Notes under the pieces: model-generated | Databases searched by the model: none | What the model was told of the DNA's origin: nothing | Seen by the model: only the letters and a program-made list of their open reading frames with translations | Translations under genes and position numbers: made by a program | Assembly (NCBI GenBank): GCA_938743325.2 | Contig: OW568873.1 | Coordinates: 620,001 to 684,000 of the forward strand | Direction: 5' to 3' | Length of the DNA stretch: 64,000 nucleotides | Source of the DNA: Pycnococcus provasolii | Lineage: Eukaryota; Chlorophyta; Pseudoscourfieldiophyceae; Pseudoscourfieldiales; Pycnococcaceae | Shown here: piece after piece, positions 39,629-48,904 of the stretch | Position numbering within the stretch: the stretch's first letter is position 1 | Layout: each line of letters starts with the position of its first letter

Positions 39629-40867
39629 GTTGGTTTCTGTGGGATTATTCTGCGTCTGATTAAGATTCGGGTTCTTTGAGGTGGGTGTGGTAGGCGTGGA
39701 CGTGAATGTCGCTGAGTGTCGCAGTGATTGCACACTTAACGATGACGAGGATGAGGAGGATGAGGAGAATGAGAAGGGGAGGACAGTCAGCCGACGCAGT
39801 GCCGCTGATGATGATGATGACGCTGGCAAGGCTGGTGATGGCAAGCACGCTGCTGTAGACAAGTGTATCGAAGCCGATGAGAGTTCAGACTTAGATAGAC
39901 TTAGAGGAAGTCCAAGGATCTTACAAGGATAACGCAAGGACAAGGACAAGGGGAGTGTGCGCACCAAAGCAGCCAAAGGGAGTGAGAGTTGTGGAAGACT
40001 AAGGAGGTTGTTTGTTGGCGTGCGCATACACACGCGAACCTTTGATGCGCCGTTGCTTTCCCCTCCGGAGCTCTTGGAATGGAATGGGTTGAGGTTCGGG
40101 CGATGATGGCGGCGCCCACCGGCTGACCGGGTTCCTCCGGGTTTGGGGAGGGGGCTCCGGAGGGAAGGTCCAGGTGGAGGGGGGGAGGGATTCATGGGAG
40201 GAGGCAACGAGTGGAGGGGTTTTAGGGGGTTAGGGGTTTAGGGTTAGGGTTTTAACTTTTAGTGGGTTAGGGTTAGGGCTATTCTTAGGGTTATTCTTAG
40301 ACGCGTCGGGTAAAGAAAGGGTTACGCGCTGAAGGCGAAGGCGCCTTATTCTAAGGTAGGTGGAAGAAGAAGCGCTGAACCAGACTCTGAGGGAACGCCG
40401 CAACTCCTCCCTCCCTCTTCAGTACCGGGTAGTTTGGGGAAACACGCGATTTTAGAAACAAAGACACCTTAACAGCTTAGGGAAGGAATCTCTAGCTAGA
40501 GGCCAGTCTGCTTTGATAGAAGAACATGTCAATGTGGACACAATGTGGACCCTTGTGTGAGGCTGTCTGCGTAGTAAAAAGCGAAATGAGCAATCTTGTT
40601 ATTGTGCATGCCAGAAGGCTCTCCCACAAGTTTATTTCTATGTTTACCGGAAAAGGGGGAAATACGTCGGCAGACTTGGGAAGTGATAGCAGCACAGCAA
40701 ATACCAACGACATCGCCGACGCCAACGCATAACTTATTTTTTTCAGAAACAACTTACCAAACTACAATTGAATGACGTGGGCGGTGAACCAATATTAAAA
40801 AAACAGTAGTAACAAACTTTTACACACAAAATCATAATGGTTTTACAGTTGTACTTTCGCGTCAGGC
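39629..40867. other. Intergenic region with possible leader coding and telomere-like repeats
   Basis: Holds the open extension upstream of PRORP (to 40207), the telomere-like patch at 40219-40300, and a 49-codon plus-strand frame at 40586-40732 (MSNLVIVHARRLSHKF) that could be a small or terminal exon but has no support. Confidence 0.45.
40219..40300. repeat. Degenerate telomere-like patch
   Basis: Mixed TTTAGGG, TTAGGG and TTAGGGG units on the plus strand, broken by TTTTAACTTT, about 590 bp upstream of the PRORP ATG and just above the longest possible PRORP open frame. Confidence 0.8.
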
Positions 40868-42436
40868 TTACCAATCCGACACATTGAGCAGGTTCACATT
40901 CGTCGTCGTCTTAGTCGAAGCCTTCACCATATCGTCCCACCTGGTTCCTGGCATCGTCCACGACGACAATGTCCGCGACGGGCTCGAGTCGGCGAGGACG
41001 GTTGGCGGCGACGGCACGAGCGATTCCACGCACAAGGCACGGCTCTCCGTGCCAGCGCCCTGACCACCGCCATTCGCACATCCGCCAGGACAAGCCATCA
41101 GCTCCAGCACCTCGACGACACGCCGACCGCCGACGCCGGCACCGGCACCTGCCGACGACGACGTGCGCGAGGCTAGACGACGGCGCAGATTTTCCAGGTT
41201 GCGAAACCCGTAGACTTGCTCGACGCGAGCAACCACCTCACCACTCGCATCCTTCACTTCCGCGACGATGTGGTCAGCATTGCGACCCTTCACGGGCACC
41301 ACAGTCTCCGGCGAAATGCCAGCCTGACGCGCCGCCGCCGCGACACCGGCATGTGCGAATCCACCGGAGGCGTGCAGGAATGCTGCGGGCGATCCACGCG
41401 GCGCGGATGCCAGCGCACGCTTTCGAGACATCAGCTCGTTGGCGTTCTCTTGGTCTTGTTCTGGCAGCCTCTCCTCGTCCGCTAGCCTTGGACGCTTCTC
41501 CACCGGCGGCGACGACCCGATGAGCTCGACAAACTCGCTCGTCGTCAGAACGAAGTCCACGAAAGGTTTTTTCGTAGGTTCGTGCACGAGATCCGGTCTC
41601 GCCGCCTCCAGCTTTTTGTCGTGGCACGGCATGACCGCGACATGTATTGCATCGGCGCGTGCGCCTGCGTCGGCATACTCGCCGAGTCGCAGCCTTCGCC
41701 CCGTTTCTGCCATGGGTGACAGGATTCGGCTTAGGTACGGGAGCATCGTCTTCGCCTGCGTTTCGGCGTAGCACACCACCGCAGGACACGCGGAGACGAG
41801 CGTCGTTGATTCTGCGCGCTCAAGTGCGTCTGCGACGACAGCTCGCGCGGCGTCTTCTTCGTTGACGAATCCTTGCGTGATGCGTATGCGTTTTCGTATT
41901 TCTCCGTCGTCGTCCGTTAGGTTCGCGCTCTTCGTTCGGCTCATGAGCGCTCGTGCGACGCGCGTCTTGAACTCCTCGCTCCCGCTCCCGCTCCTGCTGT
42001 GGGGTTGTTTGCTGATTTCGTTTTCTTGCGTTCCGTTTGTGTGGGAGTCGTGCACGATTGCCGCCCACGACGCCTGGTGGATGGTGAGGTGCACGTGAAT
42101 GGTTGTTTCCATATCGTCATCGTCGTCGTCGTGATTTGCGTGTTCGATTCTCCTGTTGACTTCGTCTATGAGCGCGACTGTTCCCTGTGCTTCCAGGAGT
42201 ACAGTTTCCGCGGACGTGACGCATCCTGCGCACGCGAGGCAGTCTGCTAAGCTGATCGACACCTTCGACACCTGAGATGCAGGAGCAGGAGCAGGAGCAC
42301 CAGAGGTGGGAGCAGCAGAGGCAGCAGGAGCACCAGGTGCTGTGACTATGCACGTTTGCGCGGGTGAGACGTAGTCACTCACCCTGGAGTTGAGGAGCAC
42401 GCGTCCGCCGCCGCCATGGGCAGGTGCGCCGGACAT
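40868..42436 (-). CDS. NAR1: NAR1/IOP1, cytosolic Fe-S assembly factor
   Basis: A [FeFe]-hydrogenase-like protein of the cytosolic iron-sulfur assembly pathway, bridging the early scaffold and the CIA targeting complex. It has no hydrogenase activity. The ATG at 42436 gives 522 residues. N-terminal cluster ligands are Cys29 and the C-x2-C-x2-C set Cys66/69/72 (DCLACAGC). H-cluster-like ligands lie in SACPAVVCYAE, VMPCHDKKLEAAR and ELMACPGGCANGGGQ. The protein ends in Trp (NVSDW), and a terminal Trp is, from memory, a feature of CIA factors that dock on the targeting complex. Low-complexity Ala/Pro and Asp runs are inserted relative to yeast. Head-to-head with a CDGSH Fe-S gene. Confidence 0.9.
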   Translation of the reverse strand: MSGAPAHGGGGRVLLNSRVSDYVSPAQTCIVTAPGAPAASAAPTSGAPAPAPASQVSKVSISLADCLACAGCVTSAETVLLEAQGTVALIDEVNRRIEHANHDDDDDDMETTIHVHLTIHQASWAAIVHDSHTNGTQENEISKQPHSRSGSGSEEFKTRVARALMSRTKSANLTDDDGEIRKRIRITQGFVNEEDAARAVVADALERAESTTLVSACPAVVCYAETQAKTMLPYLSRILSPMAETGRRLRLGEYADAGARADAIHVAVMPCHDKKLEAARPDLVHEPTKKPFVDFVLTTSEFVELIGSSPPVEKRPRLADEERLPEQDQENANELMSRKRALASAPRGSPAAFLHASGGFAHAGVAAAARQAGISPETVVPVKGRNADHIVAEVKDASGEVVARVEQVYGFRNLENLRRRLASRTSSSAGAGAGVGGRRVVEVLELMACPGGCANGGGQGAGTESRALCVESLVPSPPTVLADSSPSRTLSSWTMPGTRWDDMVKASTKTTTNVNLLNVSDW

Positions 42437-42730
42437 GAGCAGAAAAAGTGGAGGGAGGCAGGGGGAAAGAAGGCGACCAGGGATTAGGTCCGGGGAATGG
42501 GAATTTGTTCGCATCTACCGACCTAATCGTAGGTTCATTTCTCAGGGGTTAATTCGCATCTCCGGACCTATTCTCCGGACCGTGTTGTGAGATTTCCGGC
42601 CCCACTTTTTTCCGCTCCTCCCTCCCTCTTTCTGAACCACAACCACACTTTGACTTTCTGTGGTGCGCCGCCAAAATCATATCAACCAGAGCTATATTCA
42701 CACACAGTTTAGTTCTTACAATACAACGTC
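42437..42730. promoter_or_regulatory. 294-bp divergent promoter of NAR1 and NEET genes
   Basis: The only DNA between two divergent start codons. It contains a near-repeat of TTCGCATCTACCGACCTAAT at 42508 and 42553, and the core CGGACCTAAT or its complement appears at about 42484 (ATTAGGTCCGG), 42520, 42563 and 42575. These are candidate binding sites; no factor is known. Confidence 0.5.
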
Positions 42731-43054
42731 ATGGTGGTGATGACAGTCCGTCCTTCTAGCATGCGCCCTTGTCGTGCGTCGATTCCACGTCGTCACCAGT
42801 CGGCTCCTCGCCCGTTTTCTCGCTCGCTTTGCGTGACTCGCGCGAATCCTGCGGGAGATAAGGATGTCATCATCAACCCGGACATCGACAAGGACTCTGA
42901 CAAAGTCGCGTCGATGATGACCGTCAAGGACAAGTGCGTCGTGTGCAGGTGCTGGAGGAGTGGGACGTTTCCCCTCTGTGACGGAAGCCATGTCGCGCAC
43001 AACAAGGCGACGGGAGACAACGTCGGACCGGCGATCGTTTCCGTGGAGAAGTAA
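42731..43054 (+). CDS. CDGSH iron-sulfur (NEET) protein, likely plastid
   Basis: A 107-residue protein with one CDGSH domain: CRCWRSGTFPLCDGSH supplies the three Cys and one His ligands of a 2Fe-2S cluster (pattern C-x-C-x2-S-x3-P-x-C-D-G-S-H). NEET proteins hold labile clusters and serve in iron and redox homeostasis. The N-terminal 40 residues are basic with Ser, Pro and Arg (MRPCRASIPRRHQSAPRPFS) and look like a plastid or mitochondrial leader, as in the plant NEET protein. No membrane anchor, unlike mitoNEET. It shares its promoter with NAR1. Confidence 0.88.
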   Translation: MVVMTVRPSSMRPCRASIPRRHQSAPRPFSRSLCVTRANPAGDKDVIINPDIDKDSDKVASMMTVKDKCVVCRCWRSGTFPLCDGSHVAHNKATGDNVGPAIVSVEK

Positions 43055-43085
43055 AGTACTCGTTTCCGTGGAGAAGTAAAGTACT
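43036..43085. repeat. 25-bp perfect tandem duplication at the NEET stop codon
   Basis: CGTTTCCGTGGAGAAGTAAA and five further bases are present twice (43036-43060 and 43061-43085). The first copy carries the stop codon; the second lies in the 3' untranslated region. Confidence 0.9.
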
Positions 43086-43244
43086 TCGTCGCTCGTTGCA
43101 GTAATGAAACTAGGTTAGCACTTTCAACCAGCACTCACCATTCAGCCCAATTCACTTGTAACTTGTTGTCGTCGACGTCGCCACCAACCGCTCTACCTAG
43201 AGTCTCTAATCACCACGCAGCAAGGACGACATCGCAGGCATCGC

Positions 43245-43477
43245 ACGCACCACCCACGAGCAGGCGAGCACCCACGAGGAGCAGGCGAGCACCCACGAGG
43301 AGCAGGATCACGAGCACCCACGAGCACCCACGAGGGGCAGGCGGAGAGTAGAATGACGGGTGCCGATGACAGGTACAAGCGGATTGTCCCGTCGGCAGGG
43401 CGGGGCCGAGGGAGCTGCTTCGCCGGCCGGGCACGTGCCACGTGGCCCCCCCCCCCCCCCCCCCCCCCCCTCCCCCC
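43245..43477. repeat. CACCCACGAG short tandem repeats and C homopolymer
   Basis: Units of GAGCACCCACGAGGAGCAGGC repeat from about 43245 to 43345. A run of 25 C, one T and six C follows at 43446-43477. This lies in the spacer between the convergent NEET and NYN-LOTUS genes; no gene seen. Confidence 0.8.
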
Positions 43478-43557
43478 ATGTGATCTAACAAAGGAGCTAG
43501 CTGTCTTTGAGTTGAGGCTTGCAATCAGGTACTTTTACACACATATTGAATAAACGA

Positions 43558-45441
43558 TTACGACGACGGCGACGGCGACGACGACGACGCTTCCTGCTCC
43601 AGCAGTCGACGCTCGCGGCGCACTTTCGCCGACTCGTCGCGGCGAACGATGTATGGGGCACAACGCGCGGCAAAGTCGTCAGGGAGCGTTCCTCCGCCGT
43701 GCTGGCTCAAGCGAACTTCAACGACGCCTCCCGCGCGAGACGACCAACCAAAAGGAGGAGGACCGCCGCCACGACCGCCACCGCGCTGGCGCCGAGCGTA
43801 ACGCGTGCGCGACACGTACTCCGCATCGCGACGCTCGAGCGGAGGAGGGTCGTCCAAAGATTGATGCTGTCCACCATCCTCCACAACGCGCTCCGCCGCA
43901 GCGCGTGCAGAAGCCTCGTCCGCAGCCGTCGCGTCCGCAGTCACCGCACGCCTCGTGCGACTCGATGCCGACGACGGACGGAGGTAGTACCAACCTGGTG
44001 TCGGCGAGTGGAGCATGCCACGCGCGCCACCACCTCGCGCCTCCTCGCCGCGCAATGCCACCTTTCGAAGCGCGCTCGCGAGAGCGCGAGGGCTCGCGAA
44101 GCCAAGAGCGCGAGCCTCCAGCGGTAAGCCAAAGCGCTCCTCAAACTGCGCCGCAAGATCCTCAGCCGGAAGGCCGTCGGGATGTGCACGCAAGATGCCC
44201 TCCACCGCAAGCTGCAGGCGCAGCTCGCGCTTTTTTCGCGCCTTCCCCGCACGCACGTGGCTCATGCCGCTCTTACCAAATCCCAGGAGACGGCCTTGGC
44301 GAACGTGCTGCGGCCTTCTCGCCGCCGGGAGCAGTTCAGATCCTTCAGGTTCAAGCTCAGGCTCAGGCTCTGGCTCAGACTCAGATTCATGCTCGACTGG
44401 CTTGCGCGATTGTGGCGAAGATGATAGATCGTCATTCGTCGAGATTTCTGAAGACGATTGAACCACCGCGTCTATCGCCGTCGCCCACATGTTCCTTTCC
44501 TCCTCCTCCACATCGTCGTCATCGGCACCACCGCGAACTTTGGCAGACGTTGTCACCGGCCACTCGCCCGTGCGCAGCATAGCCTTTCGCATTGCCAAGC
44601 TCGTCGCACCCGAATCTGCAACGTTCGCTGTCGTCTCGAAGGCGTAGCTCGGCGCAACGGGACGCCAGATGGACGCGCCTCCGGCGCTGCGGCATCTCGC
44701 AAGCCAACTCGTGATTTCTTCGGCGCTCGCCGGCTTTCCACCAACTCCACCCGCCGGTCGTCTCCAGCTGACGTCCTTGCCATCGAGCACGGTGACAGTT
44801 CCAGGCACTGTGAGCATCGTTCTGCCTTCGTCGTCGCCGGAAGCATCGCGCAGCAGCGCCGCCTGAACGTCGTGTGAAGCCTGCTCGACGCACGCAACGC
44901 ACGCGGAAGGGCTGACCGCCTTCCTCTGGAAGAACGCGACGCAGTCCGGCTCACGCATCCCTCGCTTCGCAAACTGCCTCGCGCTTCTCCACACGCGTCC
45001 ACCGGCAGACGGCTTACGCGGCGTTCTCTGCGCGATGGACAAGGTTGCACACCCCGCGTCCGTCGCGAGGCTGAGCGCGACCACCATATCCGAGTCCGAG
45101 CTGACGACGGTGACGACGCCTTTCGTCCTGTACTCGTTGGCAAAGCTGTGAACCGCCTCGATGATGGCATCGTCAGCCGCCTGCGGCACGACGGGTGTGA
45201 CAACGAGCGAGCATCCTGTGTCGAGCAGTGCGTTCACCTCGTGCGCGGACATGCCGACGAGCGTGCTGAAGTTGCAAACCGCCGTGCACTGCACTAATCT
45301 CACGTCGTCACCCGCGGCGAGCGTCATCGCCTGTAAGAGTCGTGTTTGCGCCGCCGCCGCCTCGGGTCCGCTATTATCCGCCAGTGGCACGTTGTCGAGG
45401 TCCCAGAAAATCCCCGCGCACCGACCTTTATCCACATCCAT
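43558..45441 (-). CDS. NYN nuclease-fold plus LOTUS/OST-HTH protein (MARF1-like)
   Basis: The ATG at 45441 gives 627 residues; the open frame extends 92 codons upstream with an Arg/Ser-rich start that could be a targeting leader. Residues about 8-150 are a NYN domain: IFWDLDNVPL with the first metal-binding Asp, and VVTVVSSDSDMVVALSLA with two more. Residues about 403-485 look like a LOTUS/OST-HTH domain (LQLAVEGILRAHPDGLPAED, then GWYYLRP), a fold that binds RNA and G-quadruplexes or protein partners. This combination is found in animal MARF1, which silences mRNAs, and in some plant and protist proteins. The metal site seems intact so RNase activity is plausible. Ends in a short Ser/Asp tract. 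Confidence 0.75.
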   Translation of the reverse strand: MDVDKGRCAGIFWDLDNVPLADNSGPEAAAAQTRLLQAMTLAAGDDVRLVQCTAVCNFSTLVGMSAHEVNALLDTGCSLVVTPVVPQAADDAIIEAVHSFANEYRTKGVVTVVSSDSDMVVALSLATDAGCATLSIAQRTPRKPSAGGRVWRSARQFAKRGMREPDCVAFFQRKAVSPSACVACVEQASHDVQAALLRDASGDDEGRTMLTVPGTVTVLDGKDVSWRRPAGGVGGKPASAEEITSWLARCRSAGGASIWRPVAPSYAFETTANVADSGATSLAMRKAMLRTGEWPVTTSAKVRGGADDDDVEEEERNMWATAIDAVVQSSSEISTNDDLSSSPQSRKPVEHESESEPEPEPELEPEGSELLPAARRPQHVRQGRLLGFGKSGMSHVRAGKARKKRELRLQLAVEGILRAHPDGLPAEDLAAQFEERFGLPLEARALGFASPRALASALRKVALRGEEARGGGARGMLHSPTPGWYYLRPSSASSRTRRAVTADATAADEASARAAAERVVEDGGQHQSLDDPPPLERRDAEYVSRTRYARRQRGGGRGGGPPPFGWSSRAGGVVEVRLSQHGGGTLPDDFAARCAPYIVRRDESAKVRRERRLLEQEASSSSPSPSS

Positions 45442-46045
45442 GGTGGTACCACCACGGGTAAGGCAAGGCGCAGTCGATGAGCTGTCATCTTCAGCATGAG
45501 AGAAGCCTGGAGAAGCCGCGTGAACCACAGAGTGAGGGGAGAGCCGGGAGAGCCCACTTAGAGAGTGAGAACGAAACAACAAGACACCATAACAAATGGG
45601 ACGAGGAAATGGCGAAATGAACCCGAAATGGCGACGACCAGATGACGAAACCAACAGCAGGCGACGCTTCTGACGTGGCAAAGGCCTATGGTGGGCGTGG
45701 AGGAACAACGACGCCATAAATTACCAAAGAGGGTGGATGTGGATGTGGATAGAATGTCTGAAAAACGGGAAAGAAAAGAAAGAAAAGTTCGGGTGTGAAA
45801 TCCAAGTGGCTTCCAAGAGGGAAAAAACAGGTCCAGGTGGGGAAAACCATTCCCAAACAAAATCTCTAACCCCCATTCTACTCTTAACTCGATTCCCAAA
45901 CCCCCACTTTCTCAATACTGTACACTTTTGCCTCAATAGACTAATATGGGTTGGTAGTCACGTAGATTTTGCAACGCTTCCATCGAAACGTTTCATGGAC
46001 TGACTCTACTGTATGATAAGTAAGTACGACGTTACTCTCACCTCC
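45442..46045. other. Intergenic region, nothing recognised
   Basis: Includes the optional upstream extension of the NYN-LOTUS frame (to 45717) and an AT-richer stretch without coding signals leading to the bL25 stop codon. Confidence 0.45.
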
Positions 46046-47293
46046 TTACCTTCTTCGTCCTGCGACGCGCACCACCGGCTGGCTCGCGTACCGCTTCGAG
46101 CCCAGGCCCTTCGCGAGCCGCCACGCGTCAGGCAAGTAGTGAGCAGACACGTCGCCCAGACAAACGTTCGCGTTCTTGCCCGCGTCGTTCTTCGCCTTCA
46201 TGTCGCCGCCGTTCACGACGATGCCCTCGTCCGGGGGCGGGTACTGGAACGGGTCGCTCGTCGACGCGGGCAGATTCCAACGAAGCTTGTGGAGAAACTG
46301 ACCGGACTGTATGCCAGCCGCCGCCTCGCCGCCGCGCACGCTCACAGGAAGGTCCAACGTGATGTTGCGCCTTGGCTCCACCAGTCGAAAACACACGTTC
46401 TCCACCTTGCCGTGTCCGAGACTTGCGTGAACCAACCTCGGCGCGACGATCACGCCCGCACCACCCTCGGATGCGGGGTTGCGCGCGCCGTACAGATCTA
46501 CCATCGTCTCCGCGTGCGCGCCGTAGCACCTGCTGGACGCTTCGTTGAAGCGCGCCTTCATCTCCGCCACGTCGGCAATCACCTTGCTGTCCCACCAGCC
46601 AAGTTCCGTGGGCCGAGGCGACGACGGGTCGGGCACGCGCGCAACTGTGTAGGCGGCGGCATCTTCGTGCTCGATGAAGATGCGAATCATCCGGCCGTAC
46701 AGTCCCACGCGTCCGTTGCGCTTCACGAGCAGGTTCGTGAGCTGGTGGAAGTCGAACGTGAGCAGGATGTCCTGGCTGCCGGGCACGCTGAGCACGCCGG
46801 GAACGCGCCCTAGTCGTCTGAGTTTCTTGCACACGTTCGTTCCGCTCAGGCTGTCTGTGCGCACCTGCGCGACAAGCACGTCCATCTTCGGTGCGTCGCG
46901 CAGCAGAGGTGGCAGCATCGACACGTCGATCGCCTCTCCCGCGTGTGGCGCAGCCGCTGCTGCTTCACTTGCCATGGTTCTGCTTTGACCACAAGATCTT
47001 GCGACGCCATGAGTTGCTTCAGCTGGTATCGGGTGTCCAACGGCGTTCCACAGCGTGCCGCGTTGTGCGGCGTTGGCCACGAGAGGATCCCACAACCCAC
47101 CCCCCAACCATCCACAACCCCCCATCATCCCGGCCGCAGAGGTTCGGAACGCTCGGAGGTGAGCTCCGTGTGCATGCATGCTTCGCACGGGCAACGCGTG
47201 TGCGTGCAGAGCTGTGAACGCGTGCTTGAGGACGAGCGAGCGCAGAGAGAGCGCCACGACTGGAGGAGGCAGAGCAGACGCCACCGGAGGCAT
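46046..47293 (-). CDS. bL25-like ribosomal protein, probably organellar
   Basis: A 415-residue protein whose central part reads like the bacterial-type ribosomal protein L25 (5S rRNA-binding): KLRRLGRVPGVLSVPGSQDI followed by LLTFDFHQLTNLL matches the start of L25 where RR-x-G-x-VPAV is conserved. Two beta-rich segments follow. The N-terminus (MPPVASALPPPVVALSLRSL, then HLRAFRTSAAG) has the basic, Arg- and Leu-containing look of a mitochondrial targeting peptide; a second ATG at about 46975 (MASEAAAAAPHAG) would omit it. Residues 20-100 match nothing. Identity as the mitochondrial 5S-binding protein is inferred. A telomere-like tract lies about 70 bp upstream of the start. Confidence 0.55.
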   Translation of the reverse strand: MPPVASALPPPVVALSLRSLVLKHAFTALHAHALPVRSMHAHGAHLRAFRTSAAGMMGGCGWLGGGLWDPLVANAAQRGTLWNAVGHPIPAEATHGVARSCGQSRTMASEAAAAAPHAGEAIDVSMLPPLLRDAPKMDVLVAQVRTDSLSGTNVCKKLRRLGRVPGVLSVPGSQDILLTFDFHQLTNLLVKRNGRVGLYGRMIRIFIEHEDAAAYTVARVPDPSSPRPTELGWWDSKVIADVAEMKARFNEASSRCYGAHAETMVDLYGARNPASEGGAGVIVAPRLVHASLGHGKVENVCFRLVEPRRNITLDLPVSVRGGEAAAGIQSGQFLHKLRWNLPASTSDPFQYPPPDEGIVVNGGDMKAKNDAGKNANVCLGDVSAHYLPDAWRLAKGLGSKRYASQPVVRVAGRRR

Positions 47294-47363
47294 GGCTCGT
47301 ACTTTTATGGCCAGCAGGGAAGGGGGGAGGGATGGGGGGGAGGGGAGAGTCTGGGAGGGGGTG

Positions 47364-47380
47364 CGTTAGGGTTAGGGTTA
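47364..47380. repeat. Short telomere-like tract
   Basis: GTTAGGGTTAGGGTTA about 70 bp upstream of the bL25-like gene start. Confidence 0.8.
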
Positions 47381-47518
47381 TTTGGAGGGCGATTAGGGGT
47401 TGGCGGTTAGGTGAGGCGTTTTCTATGGCGTTTTTCTCGCGCTTGCAACTAACTACTTGGTACTTGACCTTAGGTCGGGTAGTTATTAACCTTAGTAGAC
47501 TTTACTAAGCATAAGTGT

Positions 47519-48376
47519 TTACTCGCTGAGAACTCCCGCGATTCCCAAACGGCCGCTGTGCCTGTGCGCCGCAGGCACGGGCGATAGAGCGCCCGCGGGT
47601 GACCCAGAGGCTGTGGAGGGGGCAGGCAGCGCCTTACTCACACGTGCCTCGGTCGCTGGCACACTCGTGCTGTGCGGGAACGCCGCGGCGGCGGCGCCGC
47701 AGAGAAGCCTGATTCCTTGCCCAGACTGCTTCTGCTCGTCCAGCACCATGTCCACCTTGTTCTCCGTCCGTGCGAGCGTCTCCTCAATGCGCGCCACCTC
47801 CTCACGCAGTGCTGACGTATCTTCCGCGGTTGACTCGGCGATTCCTCGCAGTTCCGCGAGTCGCGCCTCGAGGCTCGCCTTTGCATCCGCCAAACGAGCA
47901 CCCACGCTGCTCACTGCTCTCTGCACCTCCGCCGTCCCTCTCCGGAACATGGACCTTGTCACGAACCACACTCCATCCATCCAGTGCGGCTCGTCGCCCG
48001 GCTTATCTCCGTTACTGGCCGACCTCACGATGAGCGCGACTGTCGCCAGCACAGCCGCGTACGCCGCCATGACTTTCGCATTTTGCCCCGACATGGCTGA
48101 CGCGTCCATACTCGTGCTTCCCGACTGCGCGAGTAGGCGCGTCAGCAGGTCGACTTGCTTCATTAACAACTCGACTTGCGCGTTGGTTTCCACGGATAGC
48201 GCGCCTCCCGCTAATCCTCCCCCAGGTGAAGGACGTGCAATGACGGCTAAACGGCCGAACAGTTCCGACAAAATCGTCCATGCGGTGGGTGAGGATGCGA
48301 GGATACCTGCGAGCACGCCCGAAAGCACGCCAGGGATGTGCGAGACCGCGACGCGAGACGCCACTACCTGCGCCAT
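47519..48376 (-). CDS. DUF1664-like membrane/coiled-coil protein
   Basis: ATG 48376 gives 285 residues. Hydrophobic stretches at about 8-30 (IPGVLSGVLAGILASS) and about 100-117 (VMAAYAAVLATVALIV) are probable membrane segments. The region after it (WMDGVWFVTRSMFRRGTAEV, about 130-150, then a coiled coil ALREEVARIEETLARTENKV) fits the plant DUF1664 family, whose function is unknown. The tail is Ser/Pro/Ala-rich. Family assignment is by pattern memory only. Divergent to the SAM-CaaX gene. Confidence 0.55.
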   Translation of the reverse strand: MAQVVASRVAVSHIPGVLSGVLAGILASSPTAWTILSELFGRLAVIARPSPGGGLAGGALSVETNAQVELLMKQVDLLTRLLAQSGSTSMDASAMSGQNAKVMAAYAAVLATVALIVRSASNGDKPGDEPHWMDGVWFVTRSMFRRGTAEVQRAVSSVGARLADAKASLEARLAELRGIAESTAEDTSALREEVARIEETLARTENKVDMVLDEQKQSGQGIRLLCGAAAAAFPHSTSVPATEARVSKALPAPSTASGSPAGALSPVPAAHRHSGRLGIAGVLSE

Positions 48377-48584
48377 CACCAACACGGAACGGGAGCGATG
48401 AAGAGGAGGGGGGAGGAAAGTCCACCGAGGAAATCTCACCTGGGGCCCGAGATCGCAGTCGACACCTCGACCTTCCCCTCCCCCTCCCCCTCGTTCTCGA
48501 GGCGTCGATGATCGCCCTCCCCCCCGGGGGGCTTCCCTCCCGGCCCCATTGTTAAGTACTATATTGTTATTGGGGGGCGGAAAC

Positions 48585-48608
48585 GGTTAGGGTTAGGGTT
48601 AGGGTTAG
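48585..48608. repeat. Telomere-like tract (TTAGGG)n
   Basis: Four consecutive GGTTAG units, 209 bp upstream of the DUF1664-like ATG on the other strand and 425 bp upstream of the SAM-CaaX ATG. Confidence 0.85.
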
Positions 48609-48904
48609 CAGGCAAGAATCCCCCCGAAAACCTTTTCTTCGCCCCGAATCCGATTATCGGTTTCGCGAATTTACCGACCAGCCTAAGCACTCGATAGACT
48701 AGCGGCGTGGCGAGAGCAGGCTGACAGACGACAGGTGACAGGGTGCAGGGGAGGTTGGGACTGGGAGGAGGAGGGAGGCCAGGAGGTCGGTAGGTCGGGG
48801 AGCCAGGCAGTGCCAGAGCCAAAGGGTTACCCGGGGGGCTGCCGGGGGGGAGAGAGGGCAACGACCTCTGCAACGACCCATGCGGGTGGGTGGGGGCTCT
48901 CGTA

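Noticed and set aside
40586-40732. 49-codon frame MSNLVIVHARRLSHKF...
   Set aside because: Reads reasonably but is too short, without domain, splice partners or homologue that I know.
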